The notes under the pieces are model-generated. The model made no database searches. It saw only the letters and a program-made list of their open reading frames with translations, and was not told the origin of the DNA. Positions 31,528-41,049 of a stretch of 56,719 nt of DNA are shown here, piece by piece. Within the stretch, counting starts at the first letter, position 1. Each line of letters opens with the position of its first letter. A program made the position numbers and the translations under genes. The DNA comes from a virus. Where the stretch lies: the IMG/VR virus record IMGVR_UViG_3300028025_001269, positions 1 through 56,719 of that record; one strand, given 5' to 3'.

Positions 31528-31734
31528 TCATTTTCTAAATACCATCTCTGAAACATAGCTGATAAAAGCACCAGCAACAGAAGCAACACCCATCAGTGCC
31601 CACAGAGAACCTTTACTACGCTCTGCCATAGCCACTAACTTCTTGATGTCTACTTCCATAGCATCTACCTTACGCTCTAAGTTCTCAACGGAGTTAACTA
31701 ACTTGCCGTACTCGATTGGGTCTATGTCTGTCAT
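31528..31734 (-). CDS. holin-like or hemolysin XhlA-type membrane protein (68 aa)
   Basis: Short coiled coil (VNSVENLERKVDAMEVDIKK) followed by a membrane span (LWALMGVASVAGAFISYVSE) and a basic end, the layout of XhlA-like holin partners. Its ATG overlaps the TGA of the S74 gene. It probably assists the 3TM holin. Family assignment by layout only. Confidence 0.5.
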   Translation of the reverse strand: MTDIDPIEYGKLVNSVENLERKVDAMEVDIKKLVAMAERSKGSLWALMGVASVAGAFISYVSEMVFRK

Positions 31735-32636
31735 ACCGCTGCCCCTTCTAACGCTGTAATTCGTACTGCTTGTGCATCTACGGTTGCTTTAAGTTCTTGA
31801 ATGGCGGCAGTAAGGGTAGCTACTAAGAAGCTAGTATCAATGCCTTGATATTGCGGATTACCATTAGCATCAACAGCGTCTTTATCACCGCTTACGCAAT
31901 CAGGCACAATGGCTTGTAATTCATGGGCAATAAAACCTTGACCGTCAGAATTATCTATATTCCACTTATAGGTAACTGGTCTAAGCGCAGATACTTTTTC
32001 TAAAGCGCCTGTCATTGGTGCAATAGAGTTTTTTAAACGGTAATCTGAGGATGTGTTGTAAGAAGTTGATGATGTTGTTGATTCAATAGAGCCAATGCGT
32101 GATGTGTTTGACCCAGTAAAAAAGTCAATTTGACGCATTGTTCCAGAACCAGTAGAATTAATACAGCTTATGGATGGCTGTGTTGTTGTTCCATTATTCT
32201 GAACAACATTTCTAGCGCCATAAGATGCGCTTGTAGTCCCAACCAACAAATTACCACTAGAGTCAATACGCATCCGTTCTGAACCGCCTGTTTGAAATGT
32301 CATTGGCAGGTATGTGCCTGACCCACGAACAGCAGAACGAATAGAATATTCGGTTGAGTTAATTATAAGTTGACCCATTGATGGGCTATTAGAACCGTTT
32401 GGGTCGCTTTTATTGTAGACCTCTAAATTTGCTTGTGTTGCAGTACCACTTGGTATAACACCAACTACTGTTACATTATCGGTTGTGCTGTTTTGAAAAA
32501 AAACACGATTAGAAATCGTAGCATTACTAAAATCACCAGTAATGCGCTGTGCCGTACCAGTAAAATTTAAGTTCCCTGAACTGTCCACTGTAATAGCACC
32601 ATCGAGCATTTGCCCATTTACTTTAGTTAACGCCAT
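31731..32636 (-). CDS. tail appendage protein with S74 intramolecular chaperone
   Basis: 301 residues. The N-terminal two thirds is fibre-like beta (DSSGNLNFTGTAQ, IDSSGNLLVGTTSASYG repeats). Residues 195-300 are the endosialidase-type chaperone: S197 and K202 in SDYRLKN, VSALRPVTYKWN, GFIAHELQAIVPD and a final coiled coil. The chaperone trimerises the fibre and then cuts itself off before S197. TAATG overlap with the 64-residue gene. It is the last tail gene before lysis genes. Confidence 0.82.
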   Translation of the reverse strand: MALTKVNGQMLDGAITVDSSGNLNFTGTAQRITGDFSNATISNRVFFQNSTTDNVTVVGVIPSGTATQANLEVYNKSDPNGSNSPSMGQLIINSTEYSIRSAVRGSGTYLPMTFQTGGSERMRIDSSGNLLVGTTSASYGARNVVQNNGTTTQPSISCINSTGSGTMRQIDFFTGSNTSRIGSIESTTSSTSYNTSSDYRLKNSIAPMTGALEKVSALRPVTYKWNIDNSDGQGFIAHELQAIVPDCVSGDKDAVDANGNPQYQGIDTSFLVATLTAAIQELKATVDAQAVRITALEGAAV

Positions 32637-32830
32637 TATTCTGCTCCCTCTGTATTCTCGCCTGTCGGCTGCGATTCTGCTGGTTCTGGGGTGTTACCCT
32701 CTGCTACCCATGCAAGATAGGCTTGGTAGTCTGTATTGGCTGGGTCGAAAGGTATAAATGTATTTGTGCCAGTTAAACGAACCGCATTATCACAAACTGA
32801 ACCATCTCTGTTTTTAAATAATTGATACAT
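32636..32830 (-). CDS. small tail-assembly-like protein (64 aa)
   Basis: Begins MYQLFKNRDGSVCDNAVRL and ends with DPANTDYQAYLAWVAEGNTP, a phrase found at ends of many phage tail appendage or assembly proteins. Paralogue of the 53-residue gene at 35767. It may cap or chaperone the appendage encoded beside it. ATG lies behind GGAGTTATAACT. Confidence 0.62.
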   Translation of the reverse strand: MYQLFKNRDGSVCDNAVRLTGTNTFIPFDPANTDYQAYLAWVAEGNTPEPAESQPTGENTEGAE

Positions 32831-32832
32831 AG

Positions 32833-33816
32833 TTATAACTCCGCATTAGAAAATATTGCATCAACATTTCGATTGTTAGTAACACCTGAACTATATAGCC
32901 CATAACCATCAACTTGAGCACCACTACCAGCAATAGTAAAATTTACTGTATATGTATTTGTAGGTGTTGCTCTTTTGGGTACATAAGTTCCATTAAAAAT
33001 GGTGTTTGAACCATCACTAGTGCCAAAAGTTGTTACTGATTGTTTTTGATAATACCGTTTACATAAATAATCTTCAGTACCATAAGGTCTGTAATCAAAA
33101 CTCGTGGCTGACGAGCCTACCTCTAGCTGGACTCCAGTAATGTACCAAGTAGCACCGTTTGTGCCGACTACTGAAACAGAGCCAGTTGGCTGAACCAAAT
33201 TACCCGCTTGCCATGAATTAGCTGTGCCAGTAAAGTTTGAACCGCAGCCTAATCCAAATCGAATTGCAATACCAAGACCATTAGTTGCCCCAATCCAAGT
33301 GCCAGTAGTATCGCCAGCAATAGTTACGCTAATTTTTGTCCAAGTATTTGCTACAGGAATTGAGTAACTAAATATATAACTTCTATCAAAAGCGGAATTA
33401 TTTAAAACACCACCAAATGTACCTGTTAATGAACTGCGAACCCAAAAACTAATGGTAACTGTTTTAGCTGTGCTTTTACCAAAATCTAAGTCTGCCGTGT
33501 TAAATCCCTCAATATATTGGGCTAATAAAAAAGCATCGCCAGCAGCAACTGAATATGCGGAAGTTGAAGTTATTCCAATGTAATTGCTAAACCCTTCAGG
33601 CGGGGTTACTGCACCAGCATTTTGTTGAATTGAAAATTTAGATGCTTGAGTTAAAACTGCTGACCATCTATCCAAAGTATATGTAGAAGCAGTAGGAGTA
33701 ACACTAGCACCGTTGTTCCTCTGATCCAAAACCATCGCACCGTTTATGATTCTATTCTTGAATGCTTCAGATACACCTGCTGAGGCTACCTGTGCAAGTT
33801 CGACTGCTCTAGTCAT
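32833..33816 (-). CDS. tail appendage protein with carbohydrate-binding-like domain
   Basis: 327 residues. Short N-terminal helix (MTRAVELAQVASAGVSEAFK) then KNRIINGAMVLDQRNNGA and a jellyroll-like beta domain (SLTGTFGG, ISVTIAGDTTGTW, WYITGVQLEVGSSATSFDYR). The same domain, with high similarity, makes up the C-terminal two thirds of the 448-residue gene at 35930, so one was copied from the other. It likely binds a surface glycan. Starts by ATGA overlap. Confidence 0.65.
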   Translation of the reverse strand: MTRAVELAQVASAGVSEAFKNRIINGAMVLDQRNNGASVTPTASTYTLDRWSAVLTQASKFSIQQNAGAVTPPEGFSNYIGITSTSAYSVAAGDAFLLAQYIEGFNTADLDFGKSTAKTVTISFWVRSSLTGTFGGVLNNSAFDRSYIFSYSIPVANTWTKISVTIAGDTTGTWIGATNGLGIAIRFGLGCGSNFTGTANSWQAGNLVQPTGSVSVVGTNGATWYITGVQLEVGSSATSFDYRPYGTEDYLCKRYYQKQSVTTFGTSDGSNTIFNGTYVPKRATPTNTYTVNFTIAGSGAQVDGYGLYSSGVTNNRNVDAIFSNAEL

Positions 33817-34034
33817 AATGAAATACCTTTCAATTCATCTAGCGTAGTTGCCTCATCAGCCAACCGAGTAATATCACGAAGTCTTTGCTTCTCAGCCACG
33901 ATAGTAGCAGTGTCTGCATTATTCTCTAAAGCTCTCTGAAACAATACATCTTGTGCTTCTAAGAGTGCAGTACGCTCTGTGCGTAAGCGGTCTTTGGTAA
34001 TTGCTTTAGCCTTATCAAAGTTAATCGTAATCAT
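33813..34034 (-). CDS. small tail-associated helical protein (73 aa)
   Basis: ATG at 34034 is in ATGA overlap with the previous stop; a start 15 bases upstream is less likely. MITINFDKAKAITKDRLRTE and ALLEAQDVLFQRALEN form two helices. I recall such proteins next to tail fibre genes in many phages, perhaps assembly chaperones. Confidence 0.65.
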   Translation of the reverse strand: MITINFDKAKAITKDRLRTERTALLEAQDVLFQRALENNADTATIVAEKQRLRDITRLADEATTLDELKGISL

Positions 34035-34216
34035 TCTTGGTACTCCCATGCGTTACGGAATGTGCGGTCTGTAGGAATGTCAGTAACATCAACAATCTTA
34101 AATGGTTTGCCTTCAGGCACATCTTTAGCGGCAATTTCTTCAATTGTTAATCCGCAATCGGCTGGAACAATAATGGCTACACCATCATCAGTAGGGTAAA
34201 TAATTCGTTGGTTCAT
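34031..34216 (-). CDS. small tail-associated protein (61 aa)
   Basis: Starts MNQRIIYPTDDGVAIIVPAD and has IPTDRTFRNAWEYQE at its end, a pattern seen next to tail fibre genes in many phages, function unknown. GGAAAACAAA before the ATG. Coupled to the following helical protein by ATGA, as in other genomes where the pair occurs together. Confidence 0.68.
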   Translation of the reverse strand: MNQRIIYPTDDGVAIIVPADCGLTIEEIAAKDVPEGKPFKIVDVTDIPTDRTFRNAWEYQE

Positions 34217-34228
34217 TTTGTTTTCCTT

Positions 34229-35209
34229 TTAACGAAATACTGAAGCAGTAACAATAGCTGAATCTGCGTTTGATGTAGCTGTATTATAGTTTGCTGTCCA
34301 AAACCTAAAACTAGAAGTAGTTGGGCTTACTAAAGAAGGCGCATTTGTTCCAAACATAAATACTTGTAAATAACTAGCTGCTGTTATTTGAGCAGATACT
34401 TGTGCTGAATAATTAATATCAGGCATAGCAGTTGTAAAGTTAATTGTGTAATCACCTACACCATTATCAGTAATAGAAGTTACATTGCCACTTGCGTTAA
34501 TAGCTACAGTACCAGTACCGTTAAAGTTCACCCATGCACGACAGCCGTATGCCGTAGCGACTGAGCCGTATCCTGAGTTAAATGATAAGTTGCCTGCACT
34601 ATTCCACGATGGAGCACCTGTACTTAAGTCTGCTGGTACGACTGCACCGTTGGCAATCTTATCGGTAGTAATAGCACCATCATTAATATACGAAGTTGTT
34701 ACAGCGTTTGCCACTGCTGGGATAGCATTGAGTACTGAACTTACATAAAACGATATAGTCTCTACTAAGTCACCCTCAGATGCAGCATTAGTCAGTACTA
34801 CAGTCGTACCGCTAGTAGCCGTAAAGTCAGCAGAGCCTAGTAACGCACCGTTACGGTAGACATCAATGTATCCCACTGTGTAAGAGGGTACTGAGAAAGT
34901 AGTCTGACCAGCAGTAGCTGTGAACTCGGTCTGGGTACGGTAGGCTGTAGTAGTTACACCAGAGGCAGGTATGCCCAAGTAACGTACCGATATATTACCT
35001 GTAGCACTTGGGGGTGCTGCACTGAATGTAAGGGTTAAACCTGAAACAGAATAAGTGGTAGGGTCCTGTAAGACACCTGAAACTGCCACAAGGATAGATG
35101 CAGTATTGGCAGGTGCAGCACTTAATGTGAAGGCTGTCTGACTTCCTGTACCATTAAACTGGTCGGTTAAGAAGGCTACCGAGGTTGGTTGATTTCCTAT
35201 GTATGACAT
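34229..35209 (-). CDS. tail appendage protein, shared N-terminal module
   Basis: 326 residues. Residues 1-85 (MSYIGNQPTSVAFLTDQFNG, then TAFTLSAAP and VSGLTLTFSAAPP, ISVRYLGIP) are a virion-attachment module nearly shared with the 448-residue protein at 35930. Then follow a beta repeat segment and a C-terminal domain (WVNFNGTGTVAINASGNV, NYSAQVSAQIT) resembling tail fibre tips. A receptor-binding role is likely. Confidence 0.65.
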   Translation of the reverse strand: MSYIGNQPTSVAFLTDQFNGTGSQTAFTLSAAPANTASILVAVSGVLQDPTTYSVSGLTLTFSAAPPSATGNISVRYLGIPASGVTTTAYRTQTEFTATAGQTTFSVPSYTVGYIDVYRNGALLGSADFTATSGTTVVLTNAASEGDLVETISFYVSSVLNAIPAVANAVTTSYINDGAITTDKIANGAVVPADLSTGAPSWNSAGNLSFNSGYGSVATAYGCRAWVNFNGTGTVAINASGNVTSITDNGVGDYTINFTTAMPDINYSAQVSAQITAASYLQVFMFGTNAPSLVSPTTSSFRFWTANYNTATSNADSAIVTASVFR

Positions 35210-35218
35210 TGCCTGTCC

Positions 35219-35767
35219 TTATTCGTACAAGATGTTGATTGTGCCAGCGTCAAATGTGTCTGTGTTATTGACTGCGGTGATGCGAACTTGAGTTAGTGTG
35301 TCGGATAAAGGCTTAGCACCAGAACTTTGATACACGTTAGTTCCGTTTGTCCCTGACAAAATTGCTTGTTGAGTCCATAAAAAGCTATTTGCATTAAGCA
35401 ATGTTAAAACACAAGTTCCACTTGCTGTAGTAGCTGCAATAACTGAGTTAAGAATCATAAACCCTGTCGTTGAACTTGTACCTGATGCACCTACTTGGCA
35501 ATTACTTTTATAACCTGTAATTTCAAAGCCACCTGCATCGCCAATTTGAACTAAATAATTGCTCGACCCGTTAGTGCTAACCTCGTTAAACATTACAGTA
35601 ATACGTTTTACCCAACTAGGGATACTTTCAAAATCAATAAATGTATTCGTAGTCAAACTATTCCAGTTATGGGCTTTAGCTGTTCCGCTAGTTAATGGCT
35701 GTGCTAGATCAGTCGGTGTAACTGAGGCGTTTTCAATACTTGCGCTGTTAATTTGACTTACTGGCAT
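35219..35767 (-). CDS. tail appendage protein (182 aa)
   Basis: ATG at 35767 is used (MPVSQINSASIENASVTPTD); a longer frame upstream lacks a good start and overlaps the small gene before it. After a short N-terminal repeat-like region, TSGTAKAHNWNSLT leads into a beta-rich domain (FIDFESIPSWVKRITVMFN, LVQIGDAGGFEITG), typical of small tip proteins. It overlaps the TAA of the 53-residue gene by one base. Confidence 0.62.
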   Translation of the reverse strand: MPVSQINSASIENASVTPTDLAQPLTSGTAKAHNWNSLTTNTFIDFESIPSWVKRITVMFNEVSTNGSSNYLVQIGDAGGFEITGYKSNCQVGASGTSSTTGFMILNSVIAATTASGTCVLTLLNANSFLWTQQAILSGTNGTNVYQSSGAKPLSDTLTQVRITAVNNTDTFDAGTINILYE

Positions 35768-35928
35768 TATGTATTCTCCGCTGGTAATGGTGTGTTGCCT
35801 TCTGCAAGCCATTCAAGGTATTCTTGGTAGTCTGTGTTGTCAATTGAAAAAGGTATAAAAACACCGTCACTTGTACGATATACGCAATTTATTTTTTCAC
35901 TAATATTATCTTTAATTAATTTATACAT
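35767..35928 (-). CDS. small tail-assembly-like protein (53 aa)
   Basis: Too short for common ORF cut-offs but clearly coding: MYKLIKDNISEKINCVYRTS, then IDNTDYQEYLEWLAEGNTP, a paralogue of the 64-residue gene at 32636. It begins one base after the 448-residue gene ends and overlaps the next start by one base (TAATG). Probably assists the neighbouring appendage. Confidence 0.65.
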   Translation of the reverse strand: MYKLIKDNISEKINCVYRTSDGVFIPFSIDNTDYQEYLEWLAEGNTPLPAENT

Positions 35929-35929
35929 T

Positions 35930-37276
35930 TTATAACTCCGCTGAACTTGTAATTGTTGCTGTTCCTGAGTTCCATCTTAAAATACCAGCCCTGCCGCCCG
36001 TTGTACCGCTAGCAGTAGCGTTTGTTGTAAATTGATTTGGGGATGCACTTTTTAATGCCAATACGGTGCAAGTATATCCAGCAGTTCCGTCTGCAATAGA
36101 AAGGGTATTTGCTGCTGTATAAGTTACAGAAGGTGCAGTACGCATTGTTGTTGGGTATTGATACATTGCTTGAACACCGCCTGAAGTACAAGCCCCTACA
36201 CCAAAATCAGCTTCAGCAGTAGCAGACAAAACAAAACAATATCTTTGACACAAAGCCAACTCTTGCTGATACTGTCTGTATTCAAATGAAGTAGCTTGTG
36301 TGCCTACCTCTAGCTGAACTCCAGTAACATACCAAGTAGCACCGTTTGTGCCTACTACTGAGGTTGCGCCTGTGACTGAAGAAAGCGCAGTACCAGCCGA
36401 CCATGCACCAGCAGTTCCGCTTCTATCTGCGCCAGCACCTAAACCAAAAATTAAAGTAATCCCAACACCATTTGTTGTTAGCCAAGTTCCTGTGGTTTCG
36501 CCAGCAATTGTTACGGATTTTTGTTCCCAAGTGTTAGCGGCAGAAATTGTGTAACTAAATGGATAACTTCTGTCTGCGGCAGAATTTCTTAACGCCCCAC
36601 CAAATGTACCAGTTAAACTAGAACGAACCCAAAATGATAAAGTAACCGTTTTAGCGTTGGCTGTTCCCCAACCTAAATCTGCAATGTTATATCCTTCAAT
36701 AAGTTGCCTGACACCAAATGTTTCAGTTGCGCCAACTGTGTAAGCAGATAATGAAGTTACCCCAAGATAATCATTAAATCCTACTGGGGGTGTTACTGCA
36801 CCAGCATCTTGTTGTATGCTAAATTTTGATGCTTGAGATAAAGTAGTTGTCCACCTATCTAATGTATAGGTAGCTGCGGTAGGAGTAACACTAGCACCAG
36901 CGTTCCTTTGGTCAATAACCATTGCACCGTTTATAATGCGATTACGACCAACAACAACAGATTGCAAGTTACTGTCTAATTGATTACGAGTAATACTATT
37001 AGCAGGAACAGTAAAGCTCTGCATAGTAGTAGAAAGATAACGAACGTAAATATTGCTAGTCCCTGAACTAGGTGCAGAAGTAAAGGTAATAGTTGTACCA
37101 CTAAGGGTATAAGCAGAGTTAGGTTGTTGTACTACATTGTTGACTACTGCCTCAATGTCGTTAACCGAGTTAACAGTACGAGTTAAAGTAAACGCAGTCT
37201 GTGATCCTGTACCATTAAAGTAATCAGTACCAGAGATAAAGCTCTGAGTAGTTGGTGTTGAGCCGATGTAAGCCAT
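35930..37276 (-). CDS. chimeric tail appendage protein (448 aa)
   Basis: Residues 1-90 (MAYIGSTPTTQSFISGTDYF, FNGTGSQTAFTLT, IYVRYLST) match the N-terminal module of the 34229 protein; residues about 110-350 (RNRIINGAMVIDQRNAGASV, RSSLTGTFGGALRNS, WYVTGVQLEVGTQ) match the body of the 32833 protein. The last 100 residues differ. Gene built by module shuffling. Likely glycan binding at the tail. Overlaps the next gene by one base. Confidence 0.68.
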   Translation of the reverse strand: MAYIGSTPTTQSFISGTDYFNGTGSQTAFTLTRTVNSVNDIEAVVNNVVQQPNSAYTLSGTTITFTSAPSSGTSNIYVRYLSTTMQSFTVPANSITRNQLDSNLQSVVVGRNRIINGAMVIDQRNAGASVTPTAATYTLDRWTTTLSQASKFSIQQDAGAVTPPVGFNDYLGVTSLSAYTVGATETFGVRQLIEGYNIADLGWGTANAKTVTLSFWVRSSLTGTFGGALRNSAADRSYPFSYTISAANTWEQKSVTIAGETTGTWLTTNGVGITLIFGLGAGADRSGTAGAWSAGTALSSVTGATSVVGTNGATWYVTGVQLEVGTQATSFEYRQYQQELALCQRYCFVLSATAEADFGVGACTSGGVQAMYQYPTTMRTAPSVTYTAANTLSIADGTAGYTCTVLALKSASPNQFTTNATASGTTGGRAGILRWNSGTATITSSAEL

Positions 37277-37602
37277 TAACTAATCTCCAAGAGACTCGCA
37301 ATAACGTCAGCAGAACTAGCAGCTGAACTAACTACTTTAAGAACATCAGCAGCTTCTAACACAAGCTTCTGATCACCACCAATAGGCACAAGAGAACCAC
37401 CCACTGGAACTACAGCACCTTTAACGATGTAGTAATCTGTTGCACTAGAGGTCACATAAATGTCCACAGTGATGGGACTAGATAGAATGTTACCTACTGT
37501 CATACCAATGATGGTAGTCTGTGTAGCAGATGGACAGGTATAAACTGTCGCAGCTGAAGTGCCTACAGCTTTACTGAATTGATTTTTGAATGTGTTAGCC
37601 AT
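37276..37602 (-). CDS. small beta-rich virion protein (108 aa)
   Basis: Strand-rich: VGTSAATVYTCPSATQTTI, VGNILSSPITVDIYVTSS, VVPVGGSLVPIGGDQ, and DVLKVVSSAASSADVIAS. This pattern is repeated in the 118-residue protein at 53319. Such small sandwich proteins decorate capsids or sit at tail fibre joints. Located between the repeat fibre and the appendage genes. Confidence 0.62.
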   Translation of the reverse strand: MANTFKNQFSKAVGTSAATVYTCPSATQTTIIGMTVGNILSSPITVDIYVTSSATDYYIVKGAVVPVGGSLVPIGGDQKLVLEAADVLKVVSSAASSADVIASLLEIS

Positions 37603-37611
37603 TTGTTTTCC

Positions 37612-39060
37612 TTATCCCAATGCGATTGCTAAACTGACTGCAGTACCTGCTGGATCAAAGTCTGTTGTATTTGCAGTAGCTGCTGTTCCTAAACCTAAAC
37701 TTGTTCGGGCTGTTGAACCAGACTCCAATACGAAGTTAGTACCGTTACCTACAATGAAACCATTGTCACTAGGTGTTAGTCCTGCAATGTCAGCTAACTG
37801 TGCATCGTAAGCCTGCACATCAGTACCGACAGTAAGACCTAAAGAAGTCTTTAAAGTAGCACCAGACTCCACTACGAAGTTAGTACCATTGCCGATGATA
37901 ACACCATTATCTGTAGGTGTCAATCCTGCAACATCAGCTAACTGGGCATCATAGGCTTGTACATCTGTGCCAATAGCTAGACCTAGGAAGGAACGAGCAG
38001 CGGATCCACCTGCACCTAAAGTAGTTAAGTCAGCATCATATGCCTGTACATCGGTACCGATTGCTAGACCTAAACTTGTTCTAGCTGTAGTTCCTGTCTC
38101 AACTACAAAGTTGCTGCCGTTACCAATAACGATACCATTGTCAGTAGGTGTCAAACCAGCAATGTCAGCTAACTGTGCATCATAAGCTTGTACGTCTGTG
38201 CCGATAACTAAACCTAAAGAAGTCCTAGCTGTAGCACCTGACTCGGTTACAAAGGTACTTCCGTTACCTACAATGATTGCATTGTCTGTTGGGGTAAGAC
38301 CAGATAGGGCAGCAAGTTCAGCATCATAAGCCTGTACGTCAGTGCCAATCACTAAACCTAAAGTTGTACGTGCTGTAGCTGCATCAGCATCATCTATTAA
38401 ACTACGACCAAAAGAAGTTAGGTCTGCTACTGCAGCAGTACCCGATCCAGTAAAGTAGGGGAGTTTATTAGCTGCAGAAGTTAAACCAGCTAAAGCTGCT
38501 AACTCAGCATCGTAGGCTTGAACATCAGTACCAATGGCTAAGCCAAGTGAAGTACGGGCAGTAGCCCCAGACTCAGCTACGAAGTTAGTACCATTACCAA
38601 TAATAACTGCATTGTCAGTGGGAGTTAAACCAGCAATGTCAGTGAGTTGTGCATCTAAAGGCTGCTTACCATCTAGCTGAGTTTGAATGGCAGAGGTAAC
38701 ACCATCAACAAAGTTTAGCTCAGTAGCTGTTGGAGTGAGGAGAGTACCATTTAAATCTAGGGCATCAATGTATGCAGTACCATCAATGTACAAATCTTTA
38801 TACTGAAATGTAGCAGAACCTAAGTCTACGGTATTCGTAGTCTTTGGGGTAGCACCGCCAGTTGTTACTACGATGTCTTGTGCAGGACCAATCTTAGTAA
38901 TTGGTGCACCTTCAGAATCAGTGCCGTCATGCGTATGCCCTGAAGCTTCATCAAATGCAACAGCAAGAGCATCAAACTCTAAATCTAAATCCGATGCATT
39001 GATAATATTACCGTCAGCAATATTGTTAACGGTATCAGCACGACTATAACCTGTAGACAT
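37612..39060 (-). CDS. tail fibre with repeats (482 aa)
   Basis: Residues 1-125 form an N-terminal domain ([20 protein letters not shown], then [15 protein letters not shown]) of the kind that attaches fibres to the virion. Residues 130-470 hold imperfect repeats of about 37 residues with GTDVQAYDA six times and GLTPTDNxxIxGNG units, a widespread trimeric fibre motif. Fibre shaft or sensor. Starts after AAGGTAAAGAT. Confidence 0.72.
   Translation of the reverse strand: MSTGYSRADTVNNIADGNIINASDLDLEFDALAVAFDEASGHTHDGTDSEGAPITKIGPAQDIVVTTGGATPKTTNTVDLGSATFQYKDLYIDGTAYIDALDLNGTLLTPTATELNFVDGVTSAIQTQLDGKQPLDAQLTDIAGLTPTDNAVIIGNGTNFVAESGATARTSLGLAIGTDVQAYDAELAALAGLTSAANKLPYFTGSGTAAVADLTSFGRSLIDDADAATARTTLGLVIGTDVQAYDAELAALSGLTPTDNAIIVGNGSTFVTESGATARTSLGLVIGTDVQAYDAQLADIAGLTPTDNGIVIGNGSNFVVETGTTARTSLGLAIGTDVQAYDADLTTLGAGGSAARSFLGLAIGTDVQAYDAQLADVAGLTPTDNGVIIGNGTNFVVESGATLKTSLGLTVGTDVQAYDAQLADIAGLTPSDNGFIVGNGTNFVLESGSTARTSLGLGTAATANTTDFDPAGTAVSLAIALG
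37620..38620. repeat. imperfect DNA repeats coding fibre shaft units
   Basis: The six GTDVQAYDA units and flanking GLTPTDN segments show as related stretches of about 110-150 bases within the fibre gene. They are imperfect, so this is a coding repeat and not a CRISPR array or simple tandem repeat. Recombination between units could change fibre length. Confidence 0.6.
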
Positions 39061-39069
39061 ATCTTTACC

Positions 39070-41049
39070 TTATCGTCTGTCGAATGTTGCGTATTCTAAA
39101 GTTGCAGCATCAAGTGAAAATGCAGGATCAGTACTCTCTGAAACAAACTGAAGTGACACAGTAAAACCAGATCCTACAACTTGTGTTTGAAATAGTTTCT
39201 TTAACTTAGTTCCGTACCTAGCAGATCCGTATGTAGCTGTTGGTGATCCATAAAAACCTACAGCACCTGTGTCGTTTGATAATGTTATGGTATCTGGTTG
39301 TATCACACCTTCATCATCAAAGTCAAGCTTTAAGTTAGCAGATGTGGTAACACTACCCAATGGATCTGTATACAAGAACAACTTATAGAATGTCTTGCGT
39401 AGTCTAGGATCCGTCATAGGCACAAATGGAGTAGAGAATGTAGCTATAATATTAGCCCCATCAAAGCTACTTCCAGATTCCATCTTATATACATAGCCAT
39501 CTGTCTGAGCAAATACTATAGTCTCAAGTCTTGAGAAGTAATCACTGTCTGCTACAAACGCTCTAATGCCACGCATCTCAGCCCAAGAGATTTCACCTGT
39601 CTCATTACCGATGATCTGTGTACCTAAAATACCAACAGCATTCTGTGTAGTTACAGCAGAACTAAATCCAAATAAACGATACTGGGACTTCTCTCGAATA
39701 ACAACACTGCAGAATGAGGTAGAAGAAGCAATGAAGCTAGTCATCTCACTCTGGATAGGCTTTGATACTACTGCTAAACTAAAGTCACCGAACTTATCCG
39801 TACCAGTCAAAAGTCTCAGACCGTCAGGACCTAAGAACATAATGTCAGATCCAATTTCTTGGATGGTATCAGTGTCAATACACCCGATGTTTAATGTGAT
39901 TGGCTGTAATACAAAGTCAGCTAAACTGTTACCAGTTAAACGTGAGATTCTCTGTTGACTAAAGATAATCAATTGCTCACGGAATACAATCATACCAGTG
40001 ACGGCACTGCCTACACTTAATACACCTGCACCATTAGCAGGATTAAAATCATTGTCTGTATAAGGAGAAGTAAAAGTTACCGTATCTCCTTTAGCGTAGA
40101 ACATCTGGTTCTTAAACCAGCAAATATGTTCTGCAGCTTGTACGTCACTTGGTGCAGAGTTTAATGCAGTGAAAGTAGTATTGTCATAAATGAATGGGGC
40201 ATTGACACTGTCAACACCTGCAATCTTTTCTGTAGTACCAATACGATACTTCTCAAATCTATTCTTTGAACTACCTGATCTGTTAGCAGTCAGGAAAGTA
40301 ATAGCTGCATTATCTGCAGGACTAGATGCTAGATTTGGATTAATACTTAAAGTAGCACCACCTGAAGTTACTGTTGCATCTGCTAGTACTGTGTATACTA
40401 AATTCACACCAGCTATGGTAAATGTGTCACCTTCTTGTGGAGCAGAGGTAAGACCATCTACAGTTAAACTAGCACCCGTCTGTGAACCACCATTAACAAG
40501 TACAGTGCCGTAGCTAGGTATGTTAATCTGACTCCAACCAAAGCTAGAGCTTTTAAATACAGAGTTATTCCGTACTGCAAGAACTCTACTACGCCATGCA
40601 GCTACGCCAATAATTGTTCCTGTATTGCTTGTTACCGTAATGACAGCAGCATTAGCTGGGCTGGATGCAAGGCTAGTGGTTAGTGTTAATGTAGCACGTT
40701 TGTAAGTAGAGTTGTATGCAACACCACCTGCTGCTATAGTATATGTTCCTGCTACACCTGCAATAGTAAAGACAGTTCCCTCTGCAGGTGAGGTATATAG
40801 ATTTGCTACTATTAAAGTTGTTCCTGTTTGACCACTACCATGAACTCGGATACTGGCGTAGGAGGGAACAGCAGCAGTGTCGTACTTTTCAAAGCCTTCA
40901 ATTCTACGATAGCCACCCTCAATGGAGGGTTCAAAGTTACGTAGTACCCTAGCACTGCCCGGTAAAGATATACCATGCTGTAGTGGGGACAAGTTTGTTA
41001 CTAGACCACCCCTAAACTCAAACGGGTACGTCTGCCATTTATCTGCCAT
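39070..41049 (-). CDS. tail tubular protein B-like (nozzle) protein
   Basis: 659 residues. Opens MADKWQTYPFEFRGGLVTNL with PGSARVLRNFEPSIEGGYRR, typical of proteins in the T7 gp12 place, then strand-rich propeller-like blocks (repeats of GxGQTGTTLIVANLYTSP and GGSQTGASLTVDGLTSAP), QLIIFSQQRISRL and FLGPDGLRLLTG. It would form the tail end and contact the tube above. ATGG overlaps the tubular A-like stop by one base. Confidence 0.72.
   Translation of the reverse strand: MADKWQTYPFEFRGGLVTNLSPLQHGISLPGSARVLRNFEPSIEGGYRRIEGFEKYDTAAVPSYASIRVHGSGQTGTTLIVANLYTSPAEGTVFTIAGVAGTYTIAAGGVAYNSTYKRATLTLTTSLASSPANAAVITVTSNTGTIIGVAAWRSRVLAVRNNSVFKSSSFGWSQINIPSYGTVLVNGGSQTGASLTVDGLTSAPQEGDTFTIAGVNLVYTVLADATVTSGGATLSINPNLASSPADNAAITFLTANRSGSSKNRFEKYRIGTTEKIAGVDSVNAPFIYDNTTFTALNSAPSDVQAAEHICWFKNQMFYAKGDTVTFTSPYTDNDFNPANGAGVLSVGSAVTGMIVFREQLIIFSQQRISRLTGNSLADFVLQPITLNIGCIDTDTIQEIGSDIMFLGPDGLRLLTGTDKFGDFSLAVVSKPIQSEMTSFIASSTSFCSVVIREKSQYRLFGFSSAVTTQNAVGILGTQIIGNETGEISWAEMRGIRAFVADSDYFSRLETIVFAQTDGYVYKMESGSSFDGANIIATFSTPFVPMTDPRLRKTFYKLFLYTDPLGSVTTSANLKLDFDDEGVIQPDTITLSNDTGAVGFYGSPTATYGSARYGTKLKKLFQTQVVGSGFTVSLQFVSESTDPAFSLDAATLEYATFDRR

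Noticed and set aside
37620-38620. Spaced repeats resembling a CRISPR array
   Set aside because: Repeat units are imperfect, of unequal length and stay in frame as protein repeats of a tail fibre.
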